Source: an uncultured Eggerthellaceae bacterium (GTDB lineage: Bacteria; Actinomycetota; Coriobacteriia; Coriobacteriales; Eggerthellaceae). Taken from it: DNA of 5,093 nt. The notes beneath the pieces were generated by a model, which searched no databases, was not told the DNA's origin, and worked only from the letters and a program-made list of their open reading frames with translations. Shown here piece after piece: positions 1 to 5,093 of the stretch (positions are counted from its first letter, which is position 1; each line of letters begins with the position of its first letter). The stretch is from assembly GCA_934645125.1 (NCBI GenBank), contig CAKUDT010000120.1, positions 1 through 5,093 on the forward strand. Direction: 5' to 3'. The translations under genes were made by a program, and so were the position numbers.

Positions 1-1311
1 TGGAAATGCGGTTCCTATTCCTTTGATACCAAGATGCCCATTATTATGGGCATCTTGAACCTTACGCCCGATTCTTTCTCGGACGGCGGCTTGTATAACG
101 AAACGCAAGTGGCGCTTGACCATGCGCGCGAAATGATTGAGCAGGGCGCCCGCATGGTTGATGTGGGCGGCGAGTCCACGCGTCCGGGTTCTGCCCCCGT
201 GACCGAAGAAGAAGAGCTCGCGCGCGTTATCGATGTGGTGCGCACGTTGTCTGAACAGGGAATTTGCGTGAGCATTGATACGCGTCATGCATCGGTTGCG
301 CAGGCGTGCGTTGAAGCGGGCGCAAGCATTATCAACGACATTTCGGGTTTTCGCGACCCTGCCATGATTCAAGTTGCTGCAAACTGCGATGCTGGCTTGG
401 TTGTCATGCACATGAAGGGTGATGAACCAGCGACTATGCAGCAATGCGCAGTGTACGACGACGTTGTTGCTGAAGTGCGCGATTACCTGCGCGATCAAGC
501 GTGCATGCTTGAAGAGGCGGGCGTTGATCATGATCGTATTTGCATTGATCCGGGCCCCGGCTTTGGCAAGACTGCCCAGCAAACGCTTGACCTGGTGCGC
601 AATTTCCAGGAGTTCGTCCACCTGGGGTACCCCGTTATGGCGGCTGTTTCGCGCAAGAGCTACATTGGCGCGAAATATCAGATCGAAGAAGCGTCTCAGC
701 GCGATATTGCCAGCGCTGCCGAAGCGCTTTTGGCCTGTGAGCAGGGCGCGCATGTCTTCCGTGTTCATAACGTGGGCGTTCATGTGGAGGCGCTGAAGGA
801 TTTGCGTCCGTATGCGCTGATTGCGCTGGGTTGCAATGTGGCGCTTGTTGCCGAGCCCGGCGAAGAGCGTGAAGCGAAGATCGCCCAGCTCAATATGGCA
901 ATTGGCGATTTGTGCGCGCTTCCTGACACCCAGATTATCGATGTCTCCAGCTTCTACGAGAGCGAGCCGGCGTACTACGAGGACCAGGATGTTTTCGTGA
1001 ACGCCGTGGTGCTGCTGCGTACGGGCATTCCGCCCAAGGAGCTGCTGGATTATCTGCACGTTATTGAGAACAAGCTGGGACGCGTGCGCACGATTGCGAA
1101 TGGCCCTCGTACGTGTGACCTGGACATTCTTGATTATCAGATGTATGTGTGCGACACGGATGTCTTGACGCTGCCGCATCCGCGCATTGCCGAGCGCGAT
1201 TTTGTGGTGAAGCCTCTTCTGGAGATTTTGCCCGGTCATATTCTGGCCGATGGCTCTGCGGTGGATATCGTGCCCGAAGAGCAGCGCATCGGTCGTTCGT
1301 TCAAGCTGTAA
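1..1311 (+). CDS. folP-folK: Bifunctional dihydropteroate synthase / HPPK fusion, 5'-partial
   Basis: Two folate-synthesis enzymes sit in one cytoplasmic chain. HPPK pyrophosphorylates 6-hydroxymethyl-dihydropterin, and DHPS condenses that product with p-aminobenzoate to dihydropteroate (the sulfonamide target). Numbering from the Met at 34, the DHPS half shows MGILNLTPDSFSDGG (5-19), GGESTRPG (45-52), SIDTR (80-84), NDISG (101-105), MHMKG (125-129), DPGPGFGKT (172-180), SRKSYIG (206-212) and RVHNV (243-247, usually RVHDV). The HPPK half starts at about 260 with ALGCN (usually LGSN), then SSFY, N323, GPRTCDLDIL with catalytic D362 and D364, and LPHPR (380-384). The frame is open to base 1, and the upstream codons read WKCGSYSFDTK, a normal DHPS N-terminus. 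There is no ribosome site before 34, so the true start probably lies just outside the window. It ends in TAA, 50 bp before birA in the same operon. Function is very likely; the exact start cannot be seen. Confidence 0.94.
   Translation, partial: WKCGSYSFDTKMPIIMGILNLTPDSFSDGGLYNETQVALDHAREMIEQGARMVDVGGESTRPGSAPVTEEEELARVIDVVRTLSEQGICVSIDTRHASVAQACVEAGASIINDISGFRDPAMIQVAANCDAGLVVMHMKGDEPATMQQCAVYDDVVAEVRDYLRDQACMLEEAGVDHDRICIDPGPGFGKTAQQTLDLVRNFQEFVHLGYPVMAAVSRKSYIGAKYQIEEASQRDIASAAEALLACEQGAHVFRVHNVGVHVEALKDLRPYALIALGCNVALVAEPGEEREAKIAQLNMAIGDLCALPDTQIIDVSSFYESEPAYYEDQDVFVNAVVLLRTGIPPKELLDYLHVIENKLGRVRTIANGPRTCDLDILDYQMYVCDTDVLTLPHPRIAERDFVVKPLLEILPGHILADGSAVDIVPEEQRIGRSFKL
30..57 (+). repeat. 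Perfect 12-bp inverted repeat with a 4-nt loop
   Basis: CAAGATGCCCAT (30-41) and ATGGGCATCTTG (46-57) are exact reverse complements separated by TATT. In RNA this would be a 12-bp hairpin a few codons into folP-folK, covering the codons for KMPIIMGIL. It also buries the ATG at 34, which argues further against that codon as the translation start. Whether it regulates anything is unknown. Confidence 0.85.
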
Positions 1312-1349
1312 GTGCTCGGGCTTTTGAAGCGGGCGAGCGAGCGAAAGGC

Positions 1350-1355
1350 AGAAGG
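1350..1355 (+). promoter_or_regulatory. Ribosome binding site of birA
   Basis: AGAAGG lies 6 nt upstream of the ATG at 1362. It supports that start over the in-frame ATG at 1149, whose extension would overlap the HPPK coding region and shows no recognisable domain. Confidence 0.7.
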
Positions 1356-1361
1356 CGCAGC

Positions 1362-2144
1362 ATGGAATTCTATCGTGAGATAAGCTCGACGAACGATGTG
1401 GTAAAAGCCGCTCTGAAACAAGGCTGCGAACAGGGATTTTGTGCTGCATCGCTGAAACAGACGGCGGGATACGGTCGCCAGGGACGCTCGTGGTCAAGCC
1501 CTTTGGGCGGCCTGTATTTCTCGGTGGCACTTCGTCCGCAAGCGGATTTGGAGAAGATTCCCACGCTTGCGCTTCTGGCAGCTTTGGCCATTCGCCAGGG
1601 CATTGTCCAGCTTGACCTGGTGCGTTGCGGTGATGACCTGCTTATCAAGTGGCCGAACGACGTGGTTTTAGCGCAGCCCGATGGGACGTTTCGCAAGGTG
1701 TGCGGCATTTCGTGCGAATACTGCGAAGGCGGCGTGTGTGTGGGGATGGGCATCAATGTTTTGCGCCAAGCTGCTGTTCAAACGGATGGGCGCTATCTTC
1801 CCGGATACCTGAGCGATGTTGCGGGCGCACGTTTCTCCGAGCTTGCGGGCCTCGATGAAACGGGCGCGCTGAAAGAGCCGGGTGCGCAGCTGATTGCTCA
1901 AACCATCGTTGATATTTTGGTTGGTTTTATGCCGCAGTGGCAGGCGGAGGGTTTCGCGCCGTTCGCGGATAAATATAACAGCTGCTCTTATCTTTTCCAC
2001 AAGCCCGTTGCCGTGGCGAATATTATGGGCAGCGTGCAAACGGAAGGTGTCGTTTGCGGCATAGATGCTTTGGGGCGTCTTCTTGTTGAAACGCACCAAG
2101 GCGAAATCGTACCGGTAATTGCGGGGGAGGCCCATCTTGTCTGA
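1362..2144 (+). CDS. birA: Biotin--[acetyl-CoA-carboxylase] ligase, monofunctional
   Basis: A cytoplasmic enzyme of 260 residues that activates biotin with ATP to biotinyl-5'-AMP and transfers it to the lysine of biotin carboxyl carrier domains. The BPL/LplA catalytic fold starts at once with EISSTND (6-12). It continues with GYGRQGRSW (36-44, the biotin/AMP loop, GRGRRGR in E. coli), KWPNDV (96-101), the active-site lysine region RKVCGIS (K112, matching E. coli K183 by motif position) and GMGINV (128-133). A C-terminal SH3-like part carries GIDALGRLLVET. The N-terminal winged helix of E. coli BirA is absent, so it should not act as a DNA-binding repressor by itself. The start has a good ribosome site. 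Its 3' end overlaps bioY by 8 bp, which couples biotin attachment to uptake. Two positions of the adenylate loop differ from E. coli (Arg to Tyr, Arg to Gln), probably lineage variation. Confidence 0.93.
   Translation: MEFYREISSTNDVVKAALKQGCEQGFCAASLKQTAGYGRQGRSWSSPLGGLYFSVALRPQADLEKIPTLALLAALAIRQGIVQLDLVRCGDDLLIKWPNDVVLAQPDGTFRKVCGISCEYCEGGVCVGMGINVLRQAAVQTDGRYLPGYLSDVAGARFSELAGLDETGALKEPGAQLIAQTIVDILVGFMPQWQAEGFAPFADKYNSCSYLFHKPVAVANIMGSVQTEGVVCGIDALGRLLVETHQGEIVPVIAGEAHLV
2123..2130 (+). promoter_or_regulatory. Ribosome binding site that fixes the bioY start
   Basis: GGGGGAGG, inside the end of birA, lies 6 nt upstream of the TTG at 2137. The alternative in-frame TTG at 2119 lies before this site and would translate through it, so 2137 is preferred. 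Confidence 0.8.
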
Positions 2145-2721
2145 GAAAGTCAAAAACACATCGCGCGCTCAAAGCATTGTGCGCATCGCGTTAACCATTG
2201 CCATCATGGTGGTTTCTGCGTGGATCTCCATCCCCATTGGTCCGGTGCCGTTCACGCTGCAATGCTTCGCTATCGCATTTGCGATTTGCGTTCTTCCTGC
2301 GAAGGAATGCTTGGCTTCCGTTGGTGGGTATCTGGTTTTGGGTGCATTCGGCGTTCCCGTTTTTTCGAGTATGCGTGGTGGCATTTCCATTCTTGCCGGC
2401 GTGACGGGTGGCTTCTTGTGGGGCTACTTTATTGGCGCACTTGCGGGCTTGGCCATTTTGGCGGCTTTCAAGAAAATGGGGAAGGACCGCACGTTCGTTG
2501 CGTGCCTGTGCGCATGCGTTGCATATCTGCTGTGCACGTATTTCTGCGGAACCGTTCAGTTCATGGGTGTTGCGGGCGCTTCTGTTCAGGCGGCGTTGGC
2601 GGCTTGCGTGATTCCGTTTGTTGCGGTTGACATTGCGAAGCTGGTTGCGGCCTCTTTGGTGGCGCGCGCCGTTGATCATGCGGTGGGCATCAATCGCATT
2701 CAAGGCGTGCCGCAGAAATAA
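2137..2721 (+). CDS. bioY: BioY, biotin-binding S component of an ECF transporter
   Basis: An integral membrane protein of 194 residues that binds biotin with high affinity and imports it together with the ECF energy module (EcfT plus two ATPases). Hydrophobic segments fill most of the chain from about residue 14, giving the usual five to six helices. BioY motifs are IPIGPVPFTLQ (32-42), GVPVF (72-76), the GG...LAG.TGGFLWGY block (81-97; usually GPTGG, here GVTGG) and PFVAVDIAK (160-168). A TTG start at 2137 is chosen because of the GGGGGAGG site; it overlaps birA by 8 bp, so translational coupling is likely. No ecfA or ecfT is nearby, so it may share a general ECF module encoded elsewhere, as many S components do. 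It is the last gene before the terminator. Family assignment is firm; biotin as substrate is supported by the birA neighbour. Confidence 0.93.
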   Translation: MSEKVKNTSRAQSIVRIALTIAIMVVSAWISIPIGPVPFTLQCFAIAFAICVLPAKECLASVGGYLVLGAFGVPVFSSMRGGISILAGVTGGFLWGYFIGALAGLAILAAFKKMGKDRTFVACLCACVAYLLCTYFCGTVQFMGVAGASVQAALAACVIPFVAVDIAKLVAASLVARAVDHAVGINRIQGVPQK

Positions 2722-2743
2722 TCAGTGGGCGAAAGATGAAGTC

Positions 2744-2779
2744 AAGGAGCCGGGCTCTGAGCGAGCTTGGCTCCTTTTT
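2744..2779 (+). terminator. Rho-independent terminator of the folP-folK/birA/bioY operon
   Basis: AAGGAGCCGGGCTC pairs with GAGCTTGGCTCCTT (14 pairs, two of them G-U) around a 5-nt loop TGAGC. A run of five T follows, then GTTGTTGG. It lies 22 bp after the bioY stop and is a strong intrinsic terminator for the + strand operon. Confidence 0.92.
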
Positions 2780-2824
2780 GTTGTTGGAGGCTCGTGAACC
2801 TACCCAGCGCGCGTAGCGCATCGG

Positions 2825-2848
2825 AAAATAAACCACCCGCTAGGCGGA
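2825..2848 (-). terminator. Possible weak terminator of the ATPase gene
   Basis: Read on the minus strand just after the ATPase stop, TCCGC and GCGGG (4 Watson-Crick pairs plus one G-U) close a 3-nt loop and are followed by TGG and then TTTATTTT. The stem is short. A second inverted repeat, TAGCGCA (2814-2820) with TGCGCTA (2850-2856), encloses it. Function as a terminator is plausible but weakly supported. Confidence 0.35.
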
Positions 2849-2853
2849 GTGCG

Positions 2854-4143
2854 CTATCTTGGCAGGCTCTTCTCGTCGAGCAGGAAATCGAGAACGGACA
2901 TGGTTAGGATTCCCTTGTCGTCATAGGTCGGCTTCACCACATCACGCACAAGCACGATCTTACTGAAGCTATCGGGCACCTCGCGAAGCGGTGCCTTCTC
3001 TTGGCGCTCCTTCTCCTCGTCCGGCAGGTGCAGCGCCGACTGTATGTAGTAGCGCCGTGAGCCCAGGTTCGCCACGAAGTCCACCTCGAGCTGCTTGCGC
3101 ACGACCCTGCCGTCGATGCGCGCGGCCTTCTCGACGGAGCCGACGTCGACCGAAAAGCCCCTTGAGCGCAGCTCGTTGTACACGATGTTCTCCATGATGT
3201 GGGTCTGTTCGACCTGTCTGAAGCCAAGCCGGGCGTTGCGCAGACCGACGTCCTCGAAGTAGTATTTCTTGGGGCTGCCGATGTACTTGCGCCCCTTGAC
3301 GTCGTACCGGCGGGCCTCTTCGATGAGGAAGGACTCCTCAAGATAGCCGATGTAGGCCGAGATGGTGCTCGCGGTGATCTTCGAGCTCAGAACGCTTTTG
3401 AAGGTCGCCTCGATCTTGGGAGGGTTGGTGAGCGAGCCGATGGATGAGGCTAAAACGTCCACCAGATCCTCGAGCTCCTGGGTCTTTGCCACCTTGTTTC
3501 TGGCCACCACGTCCTTCAGGTAGGTCTCGGAGAACAGCCGTTCCAGATAGCGGGACTTCTGCTCGTCGGTGCGCATGCCCAAAAGAAGCGGCATACCGCC
3601 GAAGACGACGTACTCGGCCCATCCCTGGTACCTATCCCCCCCAAATCCCTGCATGAACTCGGAGAAGGAGAGCGGGCGCACGCGGACCTCGTCGCCCCTT
3701 CCGCGGAACTGCGTCATGACATCGGTGGACAGCAGCTTGGAGTTGCTGCCCGTCACGTAGACGTCGACGTTTCGCATGCGCAGCAGCCCGTTGAGCACGC
3801 CATAGAGGCGGGGCGGCTCGTCTCTACGCAGCTCTCCATCGGAGATCGCGTACTGCACCTCGTCGAGCATGACGTAGTACTGCGAGGTCTTATCGGCGAT
3901 CTTTGCGCGCAGGTAGGCGTCAAGCGCGCCTGGGTCCCGCAGGCCCCTGTTCGCCTCCTCGTCCAGCGCGACCTCGATGATGTGGTCGTCGTCGATGCCG
4001 AGCTCGCCTCTGAGGTAGCCGCCGAAAAGTTCGAACAGCAAGTACGTCTTGCCGCAGCGTCTGATCCCCGTGATCACTTTGATCATCCCGTTGTGCATCC
4101 TGTCTACCAGGCTGTCAAGGTATTTGTCCCTGCGCACTTCCAT
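2854..4143 (-). CDS. AAA_14 / DUF4143 family ATPase, function unknown
   Basis: A 429-residue protein, full length for this family, with no signal peptide or membrane segment. The N-terminal half is a P-loop ATPase: Walker A GIRRCGKT (26-33), Walker B YYVMLDE (89-95), the sensor-like strand DVYVTGSNSKLLS (127-139), and FRGRGDEVRVRPLSFSEF (146-163) whose arginines could be the finger. The C-terminal half is DUF4143: SETYLKDVVAR (205-215), a short helix-turn-helix-like stretch, YYFEDVGLRNA, then ENIVYNEL (318-325), EVDFV (353-357) and YYIQ (365-368). That last spacing resembles a PD-(D/E)XK nuclease core with Gln where Lys would be, so catalysis is doubtful. ATP binding is secure; the biological role of the family is not established. 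It has an excellent ribosome site and its own promoter within a palindrome. It lies 107 bp downstream of the fic gene on the same strand. Base composition is richer in G+C than the folate/biotin operon, suggesting accessory DNA. Confidence 0.9.
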   Translation of the reverse strand: MEVRRDKYLDSLVDRMHNGMIKVITGIRRCGKTYLLFELFGGYLRGELGIDDDHIIEVALDEEANRGLRDPGALDAYLRAKIADKTSQYYVMLDEVQYAISDGELRRDEPPRLYGVLNGLLRMRNVDVYVTGSNSKLLSTDVMTQFRGRGDEVRVRPLSFSEFMQGFGGDRYQGWAEYVVFGGMPLLLGMRTDEQKSRYLERLFSETYLKDVVARNKVAKTQELEDLVDVLASSIGSLTNPPKIEATFKSVLSSKITASTISAYIGYLEESFLIEEARRYDVKGRKYIGSPKKYYFEDVGLRNARLGFRQVEQTHIMENIVYNELRSRGFSVDVGSVEKAARIDGRVVRKQLEVDFVANLGSRRYYIQSALHLPDEEKERQEKAPLREVPDSFSKIVLVRDVVKPTYDDKGILTMSVLDFLLDEKSLPR

Positions 4144-4148
4144 GTCTG

Positions 4149-4157
4149 CCTCCTTTT
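4149..4157 (-). promoter_or_regulatory. Ribosome binding site of the ATPase gene
   Basis: On the minus strand AAAAGGAGG stands 5 nt before the ATG at 4143-4141. It is a near-perfect Shine-Dalgarno sequence and fixes that start. Confidence 0.88.
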
Positions 4158-4159
4158 GG

Positions 4160-4207
4160 TTTTCATTTAGTGATTATGTCACATGTTGCATTTTCACTCA
4201 ATGAAAA
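4160..4207. repeat. 48-bp imperfect palindrome, candidate operator
   Basis: TTTTCATTTAGTGA (4160-4173) and TCACTCAATGAAAA (4194-4207) are reverse complements at 13 of 14 positions. The symmetry continues inward about the same centre (4183/4184) with ATG/CAT at 4176-4178 and 4189-4191 and a central ACATGT (4181-4186), giving 19 of 24 pairs in all. It covers the -35 and -10 of the ATPase promoter and is AT-rich with no U-run after it. It therefore looks like a binding site for a dimeric regulator rather than a terminator. The regulator is unknown. Confidence 0.7.
4173..4201 (-). promoter_or_regulatory. Sigma-70-type promoter of the ATPase gene
   Basis: On the minus strand TTGAGT (4201-4196; 4 of 6 match to TTGACA) and CATAAT (4178-4173; 5 of 6 match to TATAAT) are separated by exactly 17 nt. 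The -10 lies 15 nt before the ribosome site, so the leader would be short. Its position between fic and the ATPase lets the ATPase be transcribed independently of fic. Confidence 0.65.
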
Positions 4208-4250
4208 TCTTAGAGCAGCGTGGGTAGGAAAGCGTCTTCGTCGCGACGTA

Positions 4251-5093
4251 TCACTCAGGGTCGTACGGGATCCGGAAGTAGTCGAGCATCGCCTTGAACC
4301 GATCCTGCGCAGCCAGGCAGGTGTCCGTGAGGAACCCCCGCTCGTAATCCCATTCCGAGAGCCCCCGGTAGTAGAAGGCCTTCATGTCGTCGGCGATAAC
4401 GAATGGCACCACGCGGCTGGCGAGGCATTCCTTGAACATGACGAGCCTGCCCACGCGGCCGTTGCCGTCCTGGAAGGGGTGAATGCGCTCGAAGGCCACG
4501 TGGAAGTCCAGGACGTCGGAAAAGGAGTGCTTTTTGCGGGGATCGTACTCCTTCAAAAGGGCGCTTACCTCCCGGTCGATGTCCTCGGGCGGCGTTGTCT
4601 TGCGTCCCGCCACCTCGTTGGGTAGGCGCTTGTAGTCGCCGACGGCGAACCAGTCCTTGGCCGAGTCGGTCGTGCCCGTCTTCAAGATGCGGTGCAGCTC
4701 CTTTACCATTCCCTCGGACAGGGGCCGTTGCGCATGGTCGATGACGTAGTCGACGGCGCGGAAGTGGTTCTGGGTCTCCAGGATGTCGTCTATCCGGACG
4801 GGCTCATCGCCAACTCCGATGGTTGCCGTCTCGAAGATGAGCCTGGTCTGGTCAAGCGACAGCCTGCTTCCCTCGATGCGGTTGGAGTTGTAGGCGAGCT
4901 CGACCTGGACCTTGTGGTATATGCCGCCCTTGGTCCCGGACGCCTTCTCTTCCCGAAGGCGCGTGAGCAGGGGATAGGGCGCTTGCCCCTTCGCGTTCGA
5001 GCGCGCGGGCTTTTCCGCGTCCGCGGGTATGTTCCAGGTCTTCCCCGTGAGGAAGGCCCCGGGCACGCGACCCTGGGCGCAGTAGTTCCGCAC
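4251..5093 (-). CDS. Fic-domain protein (putative AMP-transferase) with N-terminal HTH remnant, 5'-partial
   Basis: Fic enzymes usually transfer AMP from ATP to a hydroxyl side chain of a target protein. Counting from the first visible codon (GTG at 5093), the catalytic motif HPFQDGNGR is complete at 205-213, with H205 as the base and D209, N211 and R213 for phosphate and metal binding. A Fic_N segment (about 57-90) contains SNRIEG (70-75), which fits the (S/T)xxxE(G/N) inhibitory motif with E74 expected to block ATP, so this looks like a class II, self-inhibited Fic. The flap region with GDYKRLPNEVAG (152-163) is present. The first 30 residues, with RNYC..GRVPGA...G..W.IP.DAEKP, match the second half of an excisionase/MerR-like helix-turn-helix, so the GTG at the edge is most likely an internal Val and the gene continues beyond 5093. 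It stops with TGA. No separate antitoxin gene is visible. The target protein is unknown. Confidence 0.92.
   Translation of the reverse strand: MRNYCAQGRVPGAFLTGKTWNIPADAEKPARSNAKGQAPYPLLTRLREEKASGTKGGIYHKVQVELAYNSNRIEGSRLSLDQTRLIFETATIGVGDEPVRIDDILETQNHFRAVDYVIDHAQRPLSEGMVKELHRILKTGTTDSAKDWFAVGDYKRLPNEVAGRKTTPPEDIDREVSALLKEYDPRKKHSFSDVLDFHVAFERIHPFQDGNGRVGRLVMFKECLASRVVPFVIADDMKAFYYRGLSEWDYERGFLTDTCLAAQDRFKAMLDYFRIPYDPE

Noticed and set aside
34..36. ATG at 34 as start of the folP-folK gene
   Set aside because: The frame is open to base 1 and encodes a normal DHPS N-terminus before it. No ribosome site precedes this ATG and it lies inside a strong hairpin.
527..537. GATCATGATC and the nearby GGGCCC palindromes
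   Set aside because: They are short and explained by the codons for conserved DHPS residues.
1149..1361. N-terminal extension of birA, possibly a DNA-binding domain
   Set aside because: It lies wholly over the HPPK coding region and the short gap, its translation is Arg/Ala-rich without a helix-turn-helix pattern, and a ribosome site fits the ATG at 1362 exactly.
1668..2159. Long open frames antisense to birA and bioY (also 2191-2703)
   Set aside because: They mirror well-supported genes, show low-complexity Asn/Arg/His-rich translations and match no family I know.
4173..4201. A second, divergent + strand promoter in the same palindrome
   Set aside because: The mirrored boxes read TTTAGT and CATTTT, so the -10 is poor, and no + strand gene lies downstream in the window.
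4160..4207. Palindrome as a terminator for fic
   Set aside because: The stem is AT-rich and interrupted, no U-run follows on either strand, and it coincides with well-spaced promoter boxes.
4170..4625. 151-codon open frame on the + strand
   Set aside because: It is antisense to the catalytic part of fic, has no ribosome site, and open complementary frames are expected in G+C-rich genes.

Overview
The window looks like a chromosomal segment from an anaerobic actinobacterium. I would place it in the Coriobacteriia, Eggerthellaceae-like (Slackia, Adlercreutzia, Eggerthella and relatives), with moderate confidence. This rests on protein style, moderately high G+C, a TTG start and the gene mix, not on a marker gene. 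It has two parts that meet tail to tail near position 2780.

Positions 1-2779 (+ strand) hold a compact cofactor operon. It starts inside a fused dihydropteroate synthase-HPPK gene (two consecutive folate-synthesis steps in one chain, 5' end outside the window). Next comes a stand-alone biotin-protein ligase with no DNA-binding domain, then bioY, the biotin-binding membrane component of an ECF transporter. birA and bioY overlap by 8 bp, and a strong rho-independent terminator ends the operon. Together these genes make folate precursors, take up biotin and attach it to carboxylases. No biotin synthesis gene is visible, which fits a biotin scavenger.

Positions 2854-5093 (- strand) are visibly richer in G+C, with more C- and G-ending codons, and look like accessory DNA. 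A Fic-domain protein (5' end outside the window) has an intact catalytic motif, an N-terminal autoinhibitory motif and the remains of a helix-turn-helix. It is followed by an AAA_14/DUF4143 ATPase of unknown function. The 107 bp between them hold a good promoter for the ATPase, embedded in a 48-bp imperfect palindrome, which suggests the ATPase is controlled by a dimeric repressor.

The points most worth a second look are the DHPS-then-HPPK fusion with almost no linker, a perfect 12-bp hairpin near the start of that gene, the palindrome over the ATPase promoter, and the Fic/ATPase pairing. I found no CRISPR array, rRNA, tRNA, insertion sequence or proven new system.
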